Assembly: GCA_964568625.1 (NCBI GenBank)
Contig: CAZMQG010000025.1
Span: forward strand, 1-14,300
Length of the DNA stretch: 14,300 nucleotides
Direction: 5' to 3'
From: JBAZAX01 sp964568625
Lineage (GTDB): Bacteria > Babelota > Babeliae > Babelales > RVW-14
Numbering within the stretch: position 1 is the stretch's first letter; every line of letters begins with the position of its first letter. The position numbers and the translations under genes are program-made. Under the pieces are notes generated by a model. That model did no database searches. It was given only the letters and a program-made list of their open reading frames with translations, and was not told the DNA's origin. Below are positions 1 to 6,911 of the stretch, one piece after another.

Positions 1-1
1 T

Positions 2-78
2 GCGCCTGTAGCTCAATTGGATAGAGTGTCGGACTTCGAATCCGCAGGTTGCAGGTTCGAGCCCTGCCAGGCGCACCA
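2..78 (+). tRNA. tRNA-Arg (anticodon TCG)
   Basis: A complete cloverleaf can be folded. The 7-bp acceptor stem pairs GCGCCTG with CAGGCGC, a D-arm starts at GCTC, the anticodon loop CTTCGAA places TCG at 36-38, and the T-arm is GCAGG/CCTGC with loop TTCGAGC. Discriminator A and an encoded CCA follow. The anticodon stem has one T/C mismatch at its top pair but is otherwise paired, so the gene looks functional. It reads CGN (chiefly CGA) arginine codons. Confidence 0.95.
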
Positions 79-113
79 TACTTCGCCATCGTTACACTCG
101 TGGCTACGTATGG
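76..113 (+). repeat. Imperfect inverted repeat (hairpin) after tRNA-Arg(TCG)
   Basis: CCATAC at 76-81 pairs with GTATGG at 108-113. Inside it GCCA (85-88) pairs with TGGC (101-104), leaving a 12-nt loop and a small internal loop. The left arm uses the last CC and A of the tRNA CCA end. It could be a transcription stop or processing structure, or a degenerate intergenic palindromic repeat. No second copy was found in the window. The rest of the spacer to 185 is featureless. Confidence 0.4.
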
Positions 114-185
114 CAGGCCATCTTCGCTCTGCAAACTACATCTGATACAGCCGGTTTTACATTTTCACAAATTTTTATATCTTAT

Positions 186-262
186 GTGCCTATAGCTCAG
201 GTGGATAGAGCGAGCGATTCCTAATCGCTAGGCCACAGGTTCGAGTCCTGTTAGGCACACCA
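186..262 (+). tRNA. tRNA-Arg (anticodon CCT)
   Basis: The cloverleaf has acceptor stem GTGCCTA/TAGGCAC, D-arm GCTC/GAGC, anticodon stem AGCGA/TCGCT around loop TTCCTAA (CCT at 220-222), T-arm ACAGG/CCTGT with loop TTCGAGT, discriminator A and encoded CCA. It reads the AGG arginine codon. Its last 12 bases overlap the 3' end of the minus-strand serine recombinase gene, whose stop codon lies inside the tRNA acceptor stem. This marks the tRNA 3' end as a likely attachment site. Confidence 0.95.
251..262. other. Putative attachment-site core (attL) in tRNA-Arg 3' end
   Basis: This is the shared segment of tRNA-Arg(CCT) and the recombinase gene. On the minus strand it reads TGG TGT GCC TAA, giving the recombinase's terminal Trp-Cys-Ala and stop. 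Integrated elements commonly restore a tRNA 3' end on entry, so the recombination core may include these bases. I saw no second copy of this tRNA 3' sequence in the window, so the other junction would lie outside it or be diverged. The exact core boundaries are inferred. Confidence 0.45.
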
Positions 263-1714
263 GTTTCCAGATTTCTTGGTTTCCATGAATTTATCAAACG
301 GCTCAGCTAGCTCCCAGTGAAGCTTTTCATCCCTCAGTACACAGTTCGATGTTATCAATTGTATCAACTTACGTCTTTCATCAGCATTTTGTCTTTTAAA
401 TAAACCTGTGGCCTGTTTGGAGAGTTCTAAGATTAGATTTACAGTGTCCAAGAAATGGGTATCTGTTCGTTGCTGAGTAACCAGACTCATAGCAAGCCGT
501 TCTTTTTCTTCTGCCCACACTCGAGCATTTTTATTCCAGAAATCCTCGCTGATTTTACCATCTATTTTATCTGTGTATGCTTTATCAAGCCTGGACTGAA
601 GTACTTCTATCTGTGCTTCAATCTGTTTTACCTGCTGATTATGATATTCAATTTTTTCTTTAATATTTTCACGCAACCCCTGTGAGATTATCTGATGAGC
701 TTCATCTGAAAGTCTTATTCCATCAAGCATTTCCTGAATTTCTGCCTCAATAAACTCTTGTTTTAAGTATATTTGAGGACATTTTCCCTTGCTGCCAGTA
801 CAGTGGTAATATATGTATTTTCCCTTCTTTATCTCGGCAGTTAGGTAGCATCCACAAAGACCGCATTTTATAAGGCCAGTGTATGGGAATATTCCTTTGT
901 GTGACTTCTGCTTATTGGGTTTCATTAGCTTTCCTTGAACTTCGTTAAATTGTTCTTTACTTATTATTATGGGATGGGACGCATTTTCATACCTGACACC
1001 ATTCCAATAAAATACGCCTGTATAAAACTCATTCTTTAAAATATACTCAACAGTGCTTTTATGAAAATTTTTGCCATTCCTGTAGACCAAACCTTCACTA
1101 AGTACTTTGCTTCTTATTCTGGCTAGAGAATAGCCCTCACAATATAGATCATAAATTTTTTTAACATATAGGGCCTCTTCTGGATTTTTGCTGATAATAC
1201 GTTTCCCTTTGGTTCCCTCATTTTTATAGCCATAGGGTGCATGTGAGGGGAACACCCCTTGTTCGGCCTTTTCCTTCATTCCTTTTATGACTTCTTCGGA
1301 AAGATTGTCAACTGACTGTTTGGCCATTATTCCCTTAAGTGCAAAGAGAAATTTATCACTTGATCTGGAATATTTGTCGATTACAAATCCCTCTTTTACG
1401 AAGTGTACTTTAACGTTGAACTCGGTCATCAATTGGTCTGTAAAGGCTAAATCGAATAGGTTACGCAGTAATCTATCAACCTTTTCTACCAGAAGATTTT
1501 TAACACCTTTGTTCTCATGAAGATATTTTTTCATCTCATTGAAGTTAGTTCTTCCGGCTTTCTTAGCTGTTTCTACATCCACAAATTCCTTAACTATTAA
1601 AAGTTGCGAGTTAGTGGCATATTCGTGTAAAAGTTTAACCTGAGCAGGTATAGAATAACCTTCGGCTTCTTGTTCTTTGGATGAAACACGAGCATATGTT
1701 ACGGCTTTGTTCAT
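251..1714 (-). CDS. Large serine recombinase (site-specific recombinase/integrase)
   Basis: The 487-aa protein cuts and rejoins DNA through a serine nucleophile, probably to integrate and excise the surrounding element. The N-terminal resolvase domain (about 1-150) begins with YARVSS, with likely catalytic Ser11 and Arg9, and has the VDRLLRN segment with Arg81 and Arg84. A recombinase domain follows (about 155-265). Then comes a zinc ribbon with Cys284, Cys287, Cys305 and Cys312, and a coiled-coil stretch from about 350 to 415. All key parts are present, so the gene looks intact. The ATG is preceded by AAGGA very close to the start, with GAGGAT further upstream. The C-terminus runs into tRNA-Arg(CCT), which supplies the stop codon. 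The family call is firm; the target site is inferred from this overlap. Confidence 0.93.
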   Translation of the reverse strand: MNKAVTYARVSSKEQEAEGYSIPAQVKLLHEYATNSQLLIVKEFVDVETAKKAGRTNFNEMKKYLHENKGVKNLLVEKVDRLLRNLFDLAFTDQLMTEFNVKVHFVKEGFVIDKYSRSSDKFLFALKGIMAKQSVDNLSEEVIKGMKEKAEQGVFPSHAPYGYKNEGTKGKRIISKNPEEALYVKKIYDLYCEGYSLARIRSKVLSEGLVYRNGKNFHKSTVEYILKNEFYTGVFYWNGVRYENASHPIIISKEQFNEVQGKLMKPNKQKSHKGIFPYTGLIKCGLCGCYLTAEIKKGKYIYYHCTGSKGKCPQIYLKQEFIEAEIQEMLDGIRLSDEAHQIISQGLRENIKEKIEYHNQQVKQIEAQIEVLQSRLDKAYTDKIDGKISEDFWNKNARVWAEEKERLAMSLVTQQRTDTHFLDTVNLILELSKQATGLFKRQNADERRKLIQLITSNCVLRDEKLHWELAEPFDKFMETKKSGNWCA

Positions 1715-1830
1715 TGTCCTTGAATCCTCACCACATTAAGGCTACTTTTTATTGTTGAATTCTATAAGAACTCAATTTTAAAATGTAGCACGTTTTACTA
1801 TTTTGTCTAACACACTTTATTAAGAAGCTC

Positions 1831-1863
1831 GAGAGGTGCATTTGCTATCAAAATTCACCCCTC
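1831..1863 (-). terminator. Stem-loop downstream of the tyrosine integrase gene
   Basis: Bases 1831-1843 pair with 1851-1863 over 13 positions with two mismatches, around a 7-nt loop (1844-1850). It lies 33 nt past the integrase stop codon on the minus strand. No long U-tract follows, so it may be a weak terminator, an RNA-stabilising end, or a recombinase-binding inverted repeat. The rest of the 1715-1896 gap is AT-rich and probably holds the promoter of the serine recombinase gene; I could not choose a -35/-10 pair. Confidence 0.5.
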
Positions 1864-1896
1864 AAGACTCATTTCTTAATTAACTAATGGTTATTC

Positions 1897-2937
1897 TCAT
1901 GCTGCTGCGGCTGCTTGCCTTCCAAGCCGTTTAATGATTTCACCCTGGTTAAACTCTTCGATATGTCCATAGCTGGTAAATGTTGTAAGTGGGTTATTAT
2001 GGCCTAAATTTTGGCTCCATGCCTTAAATTCCTCAGGAGTCTTACATAGTTCATAAGCTAATTTTACCAGTGTGTTTCTAAAAGAATGTGGATTGTAATA
2101 TGCAAGTCCAGCGGATATAAATGCCTGCTGTATAATTTTCCTAATTGGCGAGGTTGTTTTCCATGGCGTTGTATCCAAAAAATCTCTTTTAAACTGTGAA
2201 TTTTCATCTAAGGCCAGAGAGGTCTTTGGAAATAGAGGGCATTCATAATCGTACAGTTTTTCATTCTTTAAAAATTTGACCCAGTCTATGAAAATTTTTA
2301 TGATCTCATTGCCCACAGGTAGAAAGTATGTAGTTATTTTCTTACCAAACTTGGTCTTTACCTCATTTGGATCCTGTTCAACATAACCGTCTTCGGTAAA
2401 AACATGCTTTAGCTTGACAGATACCAGAGCGCTAACTCGCATCCCCGTCATAATTAAGAATGCGATCAGTGCCCTATCACGACGCTGTATCTCGGTCTCT
2501 GATGGCATGTTCATAATCACTCTTTTTATCTGGCTTAAAGTTGGGAATCGTTTGTTTTTAGGGCTATAAGCAATTTGCACATCTTTATCAGATAAATTAA
2601 AATAGTTAATACTATTTGGGCTGATACTTTTCTTATACCCTTTTTGACTGCAAAGCCACCTGAAAAACCCAATCATATTCTTGGACGTATGGAATAAGTA
2701 TGACTTACTTACAAGCTCACCTGTCCGCTTGTTCTTCTGCTTGGCAATATGTTTCTTAAATGCAATAATGTCGACCGTGTTTAAGTGTTTAAGATTTTTA
2801 AATTTAGTAAATTCTTCGAATGCATAGATGGAATTTCGTATGTTATCAACAGTTTTAGCACTCTTACCGTTTGCCTCCATTTCCCACTCGAAATACTGCC
2901 TTTTAATACGCTCATTTTCAGGATTAAATTTAATCAT
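1897..2937 (-). CDS. Tyrosine-type site-specific integrase
   Basis: This 346-aa phage-integrase-family recombinase has a SAM-like core-binding N-terminal half (about 5-110) and a catalytic C-terminal domain. The catalytic set is visible: Arg167 (TGMR), a Lys in the VKTKFGKK beta-hairpin (about 194-200), His284 and Arg287 (HSFR), His313 (LGHNN) and Tyr323 (TSYGH). I chose ATG 2937 because AAGGA lies just upstream; the longer reading from ATG 2976 has no ribosome site and a proline-rich, unlike-family start. The ATG overlaps the upstream gene's stop as ATGATTAA, which implies translational coupling. It closes the SpoVG/small protein/HTH cassette. The short Ala-rich C-terminus is unusual but harmless. 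It is a second recombinase, unrelated to the serine enzyme next door. Confidence 0.93.
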   Translation of the reverse strand: MIKFNPENERIKRQYFEWEMEANGKSAKTVDNIRNSIYAFEEFTKFKNLKHLNTVDIIAFKKHIAKQKNKRTGELVSKSYLFHTSKNMIGFFRWLCSQKGYKKSISPNSINYFNLSDKDVQIAYSPKNKRFPTLSQIKRVIMNMPSETEIQRRDRALIAFLIMTGMRVSALVSVKLKHVFTEDGYVEQDPNEVKTKFGKKITTYFLPVGNEIIKIFIDWVKFLKNEKLYDYECPLFPKTSLALDENSQFKRDFLDTTPWKTTSPIRKIIQQAFISAGLAYYNPHSFRNTLVKLAYELCKTPEEFKAWSQNLGHNNPLTTFTSYGHIEEFNQGEIIKRLGRQAAAAA

Positions 2938-3436
2938 TTCTTTCCTTCTCGTTTTTACTAGTGGTGGAGGAGGCATGATTACATTCTATTAAATCTTTTT
3001 CATGCTCCGTTATAACCACAAAAATTTTTTTATATAGCTCTACTTTTTCAGTAGAAATAGTTTTAAAAATTTTGGTGCCGCATTTTTCACAATTTCCCAT
3101 TAAATTCACTCTACCCTTGAAGATTTTAATGATTACCTTATTTTCACTCGCTCGCCTAGAGTGCTTGCATTTACAGCAGAATAATTCGTCATCAGCACAT
3201 TTATGCTTATGTCTGTTATTTTTATCGTTGATAAAATTTATAAGATCTTGGCCAAATACGATACTGGGTAGTAAATTATCAATTCTTTTTAGCCCAGCTT
3301 TATACCAACTGATGACAGTTTGAAGGTGTATACCAAGCAATTCGGCAATTTCATACGTAGAATAGGACTGTCTAATTTTTATTTGATTCGAGTTGTGATG
3401 GCGTCTGAATTTTTTTACCTTTTTTGCTATCTTCAT
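2930..3436 (-). CDS. HTH and zinc-ribbon protein of the integrase cassette
   Basis: The 168-aa protein is basic at its N-terminus. A MerR/excisionase-like helix-turn-helix follows at about 24-52 (YSTYEIAELLGIHLQTVISW region). A probable zinc ribbon is formed by Cys87/Cys90 and Cys116/Cys119. It probably binds DNA as a directionality factor or regulator for the integrase translated right after it; the two genes overlap by 8 nt. Its start overlaps the end of the 67-aa small gene by 65 nt, and a weak AAGAAG site lies upstream of the ATG. The domain calls rest on motif spacing. The excisionase role is inferred from position and HTH type, and a plain transcriptional regulator is the alternative. 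Confidence 0.75.
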   Translation of the reverse strand: MKIAKKVKKFRRHHNSNQIKIRQSYSTYEIAELLGIHLQTVISWYKAGLKRIDNLLPSIVFGQDLINFINDKNNRHKHKCADDELFCCKCKHSRRASENKVIIKIFKGRVNLMGNCEKCGTKIFKTISTEKVELYKKIFVVITEHEKDLIECNHASSTTSKNEKERND

Positions 3437-3578
3437 CTACTTCTTTCATCTTCCACCCTAATAATATTTCATAAAATTTAATGGCAGGGCGATAATAGGC
3501 CTTTAAATCAATTTCTTCCTGGCTTACATTGTTAAGCTGTGGGCTGTGCGTATTCCCTTCGTTGTTATAATTCTCCAT
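3372..3578 (-). CDS. Small hypothetical protein of the integrase cassette
   Basis: This 68-codon reading frame has a polar N-terminus, a central amphipathic and aromatic segment (LKAYYRPAIKFYEILLGWKM, about 26-45) and a basic, polar tail. I do not recognise the family. Support for it being real is a good AGGTGA ribosome site just before the ATG, placed inside the end of the SpoVG-like gene (14-nt overlap). Its last 65 nt overlap the next gene in another frame, which is long for bacterial gene overlaps. It sits in a compact four-gene cassette in one direction, so it may be an accessory factor of the recombination module. Confidence 0.6.
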   Translation of the reverse strand: MENYNNEGNTHSPQLNNVSQEEIDLKAYYRPAIKFYEILLGWKMKEVDEDSKKGKKIQTPSQLESNKN

Positions 3579-3837
3579 TTATCACCTGCTCAAATTTTTC
3601 TATCACTGCATTTTCTATCTCAGTGGCAATGTTTTTATTAATCGGGTGAAAAATCGGAAGGCTTTGATCTGCTATTTTACGAGTTGGATATGTTAGCCTG
3701 AAACCTCCATGTGGCTTGGTGTAGACACCAATTGATCCGAAGTAGAATTGATCAGCGAAGATAAAACTCACAAATCCGACAAGCCCATCTTTGGGTTTAA
3801 CGGGTACAATCTGAATGTTAGTAACCTTTTCATCCAT
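3565..3837 (-). CDS. SpoVG-family protein
   Basis: The 90-aa protein matches the SpoVG layout: an N-terminal beta-sheet beginning VTNIQIVPV, a central FRLTYPTRK strand-turn with the family's P-x-R/K pattern, the HPIN motif at 64-67 and a C-terminal helix (ATEIENAVIEKFEQVI). SpoVG proteins bind nucleic acid and act as regulators in Bacillus, Borrelia and Listeria; homologs also occur on mobile elements. Here it heads the cassette that includes the tyrosine integrase, so a regulatory DNA- or RNA-binding role in the element is likely. A GAAGGA site lies about 10 nt before the ATG. The family call is good; the role is inferred. Confidence 0.82.
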   Translation of the reverse strand: MDEKVTNIQIVPVKPKDGLVGFVSFIFADQFYFGSIGVYTKPHGGFRLTYPTRKIADQSLPIFHPINKNIATEIENAVIEKFEQVINGEL

Positions 3838-3905
3838 AATTGTTACATCCTTCTTTGTTAAAATTAAAAAAGATTTTCAACTATGGGGCAAGTTACTAAT
3901 AAAGG

Positions 3906-3928
3906 TGGCGGACCGAAGTAGCCCGCCA
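3906..3928 (-). terminator. GC-rich stem-loop between the 397-aa gene and spoVG-like gene
   Basis: TGGCGG at 3906-3911 pairs with CCGCCA at 3923-3928 around an 11-nt loop, in otherwise AT-rich DNA. It starts 6 nt after the stop codon of the 397-aa gene. A short TTTATT follows on the minus strand, so it resembles a terminator or attenuator separating this gene from the spoVG-like cassette. It is not a strong canonical terminator. Confidence 0.5.
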
Positions 3929-3934
3929 TAAGGA

Positions 3935-5128
3935 TTAAGATTTGCTTGATTTATACGATGAACTTATCATGGCAATTCTATTGTTTAGATTATTTAGATC
4001 TGTCTGTTCCACTATAAATTTCGGTCTTGAATCAGGTAATCTTTTATTAATTTGCCTGATTACACTTTCTACTTGTTTTTTTTCCTTTCGGCTAAGGTCC
4101 TTGACTTTAGGCTCGTTGGGGTCTTGTATGTGCGCATTGTAAATGTAAATGTAGGATAGCCTTTTATGTTTATTAGAAGTTAGATCTTTAAGAACCTGTG
4201 CTGGTTTTTCTCCCTTCTGATATTTTATCGGATTATCATTATCAATCTTAAGTTCTGCTGTAACTGAATCATAATCATATGCATGAATTTTAACACCGGG
4301 TTCAGTAGTTTCTGCGGATGAATTTGAAGAGTCGGCCACAGATTTAGTTGGCATTATACCTCGTCTGATGTAATGATAAATTCTTCGCATGTGATCTTTA
4401 CAGTCATTTTGATTAAGCCCAATTTCATAGGCGGCTGGGTGGGTTGTTGGACTCAAGGCTCTGTCGAGAGCATTGAAACGAATATCTGTTTGCATCTGCA
4501 AAATAGGAAATTTTTCTTTAAACTCTGTCTTATATTTCTCATATAACTTCGGATTATAAATTAAATTAAAATTTATTAGCTGCACCAGACTGTACCATGC
4601 CTTTGTTTTTTTTATTCTATCCAGAGATTTGAGCTCCTTTTCCAGGTCATCCAGATTGAAATTGAGTTTAACTGGGTTAGCCTGATTAGTTTCATCAATG
4701 GATGCATATTTTTCTATAAAATTTCTGTGCTTAACTGGGTCATCGTCCCACAGTGATTTTATAAATTTTGAAAACATGCAGTACTGGATACATAGATTAT
4801 TCGCGGTCAATTCACGACTATTAAAGCGTATTAAGTTATCTACAGGCTGATTTTTTAGGCTATTTTTCTCGGAATAAATTATTCCATCTTCAAGCGCAGG
4901 CCAAATTCTGCTAGCTAGGTTTTTAACCGTTTTATTCAGCGGATCACAGTCGATCGCCATTTCTTTTTTCAGATCGTCAAGCGGATGTTTCGTTAACGGT
5001 GAACTAATAACCCTTTCTGTGAATTCGTATATTAGTGGGCTGATTGTCTTAATATCATATGACTTATCTGTGCGATCACGGATTGAATTCAGCTCATCAA
5101 GAAATAATTCCTGTTCTGATATTAACAT
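3935..5128 (-). CDS. Hypothetical protein, possible C-terminal winged helix
   Basis: I do not recognise this 397-aa soluble protein. Residues 1-260 are mainly helical, with no signal peptide or membrane segment. A Ser/Thr-rich linker spans about 262-278. Residues 279-388 show the beta-strand, hydrophobic helix, VxxxIRxINKRL helix and beta order of OmpR-type or plasmid-type winged-helix domains, so DNA binding is possible but unproven. The start is well supported by GAGAGGTAG just before ATG 5128. It is upstream of, and co-directional with, the SpoVG-integrase cassette and diverges from the MFS gene. It may be an element-encoded regulator or replication-associated protein. Function is unassigned. 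Confidence 0.8.
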   Translation of the reverse strand: MLISEQELFLDELNSIRDRTDKSYDIKTISPLIYEFTERVISSPLTKHPLDDLKKEMAIDCDPLNKTVKNLASRIWPALEDGIIYSEKNSLKNQPVDNLIRFNSRELTANNLCIQYCMFSKFIKSLWDDDPVKHRNFIEKYASIDETNQANPVKLNFNLDDLEKELKSLDRIKKTKAWYSLVQLINFNLIYNPKLYEKYKTEFKEKFPILQMQTDIRFNALDRALSPTTHPAAYEIGLNQNDCKDHMRRIYHYIRRGIMPTKSVADSSNSSAETTEPGVKIHAYDYDSVTAELKIDNDNPIKYQKGEKPAQVLKDLTSNKHKRLSYIYIYNAHIQDPNEPKVKDLSRKEKKQVESVIRQINKRLPDSRPKFIVEQTDLNNLNNRIAMISSSYKSSKS

Positions 5129-5170
5129 TCGCTACCTCTCTTGCATTGACACCGGCTAAAAGAAATATAT

Positions 5171-5199
5171 TTGCAATAAATTGTCTCTTATGATAAAAT
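5171..5199 (+). promoter_or_regulatory. Candidate sigma70-type promoter for the MFS gene
   Basis: TTGCAA (5171-5176) and TAAAAT (5194-5199) are separated by 17 nt and match the consensus hexamers at 4/6 and 5/6. They lie upstream of the MFS start at 5248. The region is AT-rich, so chance matches are likely. A second -10-like TATACT lies at 5209-5214, inside the palindrome. Confidence 0.35.
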
Positions 5200-5202
5200 T
5201 TA

Positions 5203-5218
5203 TTCCAGTATACTGTAA
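5203..5218. promoter_or_regulatory. Palindrome in divergent promoter region (possible operator)
   Basis: CAGTATACTG at 5206-5215 is a perfect 10-bp palindrome. It extends to 16 bp (5203-5218) with one mismatched pair. It lies between the divergent 397-aa gene and the MFS gene, next to the candidate MFS promoter, where a dimeric repressor could act on either gene. No regulator is identified; chance occurrence cannot be excluded. Confidence 0.35.
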
Positions 5219-5247
5219 GATTATTTATAGAAAACAACATTAACCAT

Positions 5248-6465
5248 ATGAACAGATCAAAAATCCATCCAATTCTTTCACCCCACGCAGCACTTTGGAC
5301 AATTATTGTTATAATGGCCGTTAATGCGATTGGCATGACTATAGTATTTCCGGTTTTACCTTTTCTTGTAGGAAAGTACTTGCCCGATTCTCAGATCGCT
5401 ATTGGTGTAAGTACTCTAGCGGCTGTGTACACTTTATTCCAGTTTTTTGCGGCACCATTATTAGGCGCACTAAGTGATCGCTTTGGCCGGAAGCCTATTC
5501 TTGTCACCAGTCTTTTAGGTTCGACAATCGGATACGTTCTGTTTGGCATTGGTGGAGCTCTGTGGGTGCTTTTTTTGGGTAGAATAATTGATGGGATAAC
5601 TGCCGGCGATATTAGTACGCTGACTGCTTACGTAGCGGATAGCACAGAAAAACACGAAAGGGCAAAGTGGTTTGGTTATATCGGAGCGGCTATGGGAATA
5701 GGATTAATGATAGGACCGGTGATAGGTGGGTTTCTTGGTACTATCTCAATTACGCTTCCATTTTTTATAACGGCTGGAATTACCCTAATTATAACGATTT
5801 TTAGTCAATTATTTTTACCAGAGTCCCTTGCTGTGGAAAAACGCATTAGCCATTTCTCCATGGAGCAGTTCAACATGTTTGCTCACTTCAAAGATATTTT
5901 AATCATGAAAAATGTCCGAAGAATGCTTATCGTCGGAGCTTTCTTTTTAATTGGACTGACAATTTTTCATATGAATATAAGCCTTTTTGTTAAAGATGTT
6001 TTTGCTTGGGGACCAGGATATATTGGAGGAATTCTAATGCTTGCCGGTGCATGCGACATAATCTCCCGGGCCTTTATTTTGCCTCTGCTCCTAAAGCGAT
6101 TCAGTGAAAAAAACATAGGCCAGGCAGGACTTATTGGACTTACTATTGGCATGGTCATGCTATTCTTAAGTACCTATGTTACAAGCCCGATTTTACTTTT
6201 GGTTGCAGTGGGGATCTTGGTTCTTGGTGAGGGTCTATTTGATCCTTCATATAACGCAGAGCTTTCATCAACTGTCGAGGAAAGCAAGCAGGGCCGACTG
6301 CAGGGAGTAAACAGAAGCCTCCAGGCTATATACCAAACTATTGTTCCGCTTGTTACTGCCGGCATTTATATCTATAACCACAGTGCTGTTTTTGTGATTG
6401 CGGCAATTTTCATGTTTTTAGCATTGGTTACATCAGTAAGATTCAAGAAAATATACCGAAGTTAG
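5248..6465 (+). CDS. MFS transporter, DHA1 (TetA-like) drug:proton antiporter family
   Basis: The 405-aa inner-membrane protein has about 12 hydrophobic segments, the length usual for DHA1 exporters. Motif A is G73-x-LSDRFGRK (73-82). GRIIDGITAG (111-120) is the TM4 motif. The antiporter motif-C pattern lies in TM5 (GAAMGIGLMIGPVIGG, about 146-161). A charged cytoplasmic loop at about 193-225 splits the two halves. It probably exports a small molecule in exchange for protons; the substrate cannot be told from sequence, and TetA-type similarity does not prove tetracycline resistance. No clear ribosome site precedes ATG 5248, but this start gives a normal N-terminus before TM1. It is the only plus-strand protein gene here and is convergent with the toxin operon. 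Confidence 0.9.
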   Translation: MNRSKIHPILSPHAALWTIIVIMAVNAIGMTIVFPVLPFLVGKYLPDSQIAIGVSTLAAVYTLFQFFAAPLLGALSDRFGRKPILVTSLLGSTIGYVLFGIGGALWVLFLGRIIDGITAGDISTLTAYVADSTEKHERAKWFGYIGAAMGIGLMIGPVIGGFLGTISITLPFFITAGITLIITIFSQLFLPESLAVEKRISHFSMEQFNMFAHFKDILIMKNVRRMLIVGAFFLIGLTIFHMNISLFVKDVFAWGPGYIGGILMLAGACDIISRAFILPLLLKRFSEKNIGQAGLIGLTIGMVMLFLSTYVTSPILLLVAVGILVLGEGLFDPSYNAELSSTVEESKQGRLQGVNRSLQAIYQTIVPLVTAGIYIYNHSAVFVIAAIFMFLALVTSVRFKKIYRS

Positions 6466-6534
6466 ATATTGAATATTATTTTATCATCACTAGATGTTCT
6501 CTTTATTTGGGGATTTAGAATCGGCGTGAAAGGA

Positions 6535-6906
6535 TTAAGTTGCATAAGCTACCGAACCCATTACAGATTGCAGTTTTAGTGGCATTTTATCTTCATATGT
6601 ATAAGTTCTAAGATAGTCTAGCGTAGTACACCAGTCTCCTTTTCCATCTTGGGCTAAATTGTCATATATTTGTGTTTTTTCTCTATGAATCTCAACACCA
6701 CAAACATTTCCATTCAATTCCTCATACTCACTTTTACCACTTAAAACCTTATCTATAGCTTCAAATACATATTGTGGATCTTGTCCTTGTATGTCAGACA
6801 TAAGAAATTGTGCTACCATTCTATATTTTTCTTCATCCATTACTATAATTAGGTCATCTGTTCCATTGTGATAAGTAAATTTCTTGATTTCGTATTTATA
6901 TTTCAT
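6535..6906 (-). CDS. Putative immunity protein (immunity-like, last gene of toxin operon)
   Basis: This 123-aa soluble, acidic protein has no signal peptide. Its N-terminal half is beta then helix; its second half has a Cys69-GVEIH strand, an IYDNLAQD segment and Cys93 followed by TTLDYLRTY. That pattern resembles small contact-dependent-inhibition immunity proteins of the type ending in a C-T-x-x-x-x-L-R helix, but I cannot assign a named family. It begins 5 nt after the zinc-ribbon gene, with AGGAG unusually close to the ATG. Being third after the toxin gene, it may be an orphan immunity gene against a toxin carried by relatives, or part of a composite immunity set. Confidence 0.65.
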   Translation of the reverse strand: MKYKYEIKKFTYHNGTDDLIIVMDEEKYRMVAQFLMSDIQGQDPQYVFEAIDKVLSGKSEYEELNGNVCGVEIHREKTQIYDNLAQDGKGDWCTTLDYLRTYTYEDKMPLKLQSVMGSVAYAT

Positions 6907-6911
6907 AGCTC

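Noticed and set aside
2..78. tRNA-Arg(TCG) as a pseudogene because of the anticodon-stem mismatch
   Set aside because: Only the top pair is mismatched; all other stems and conserved bases are intact and CCA is encoded.
2938..2976. Longer start for the tyrosine integrase (MPPPP...)
   Set aside because: No ribosome site precedes ATG 2976, while ATG 2937 has AAGGA at good spacing and overlaps the upstream stop in a typical coupled way.
5248..6465. Calling the MFS gene a tetracycline-resistance determinant
   Set aside because: DHA1 motifs are present but substrate cannot be read from them.
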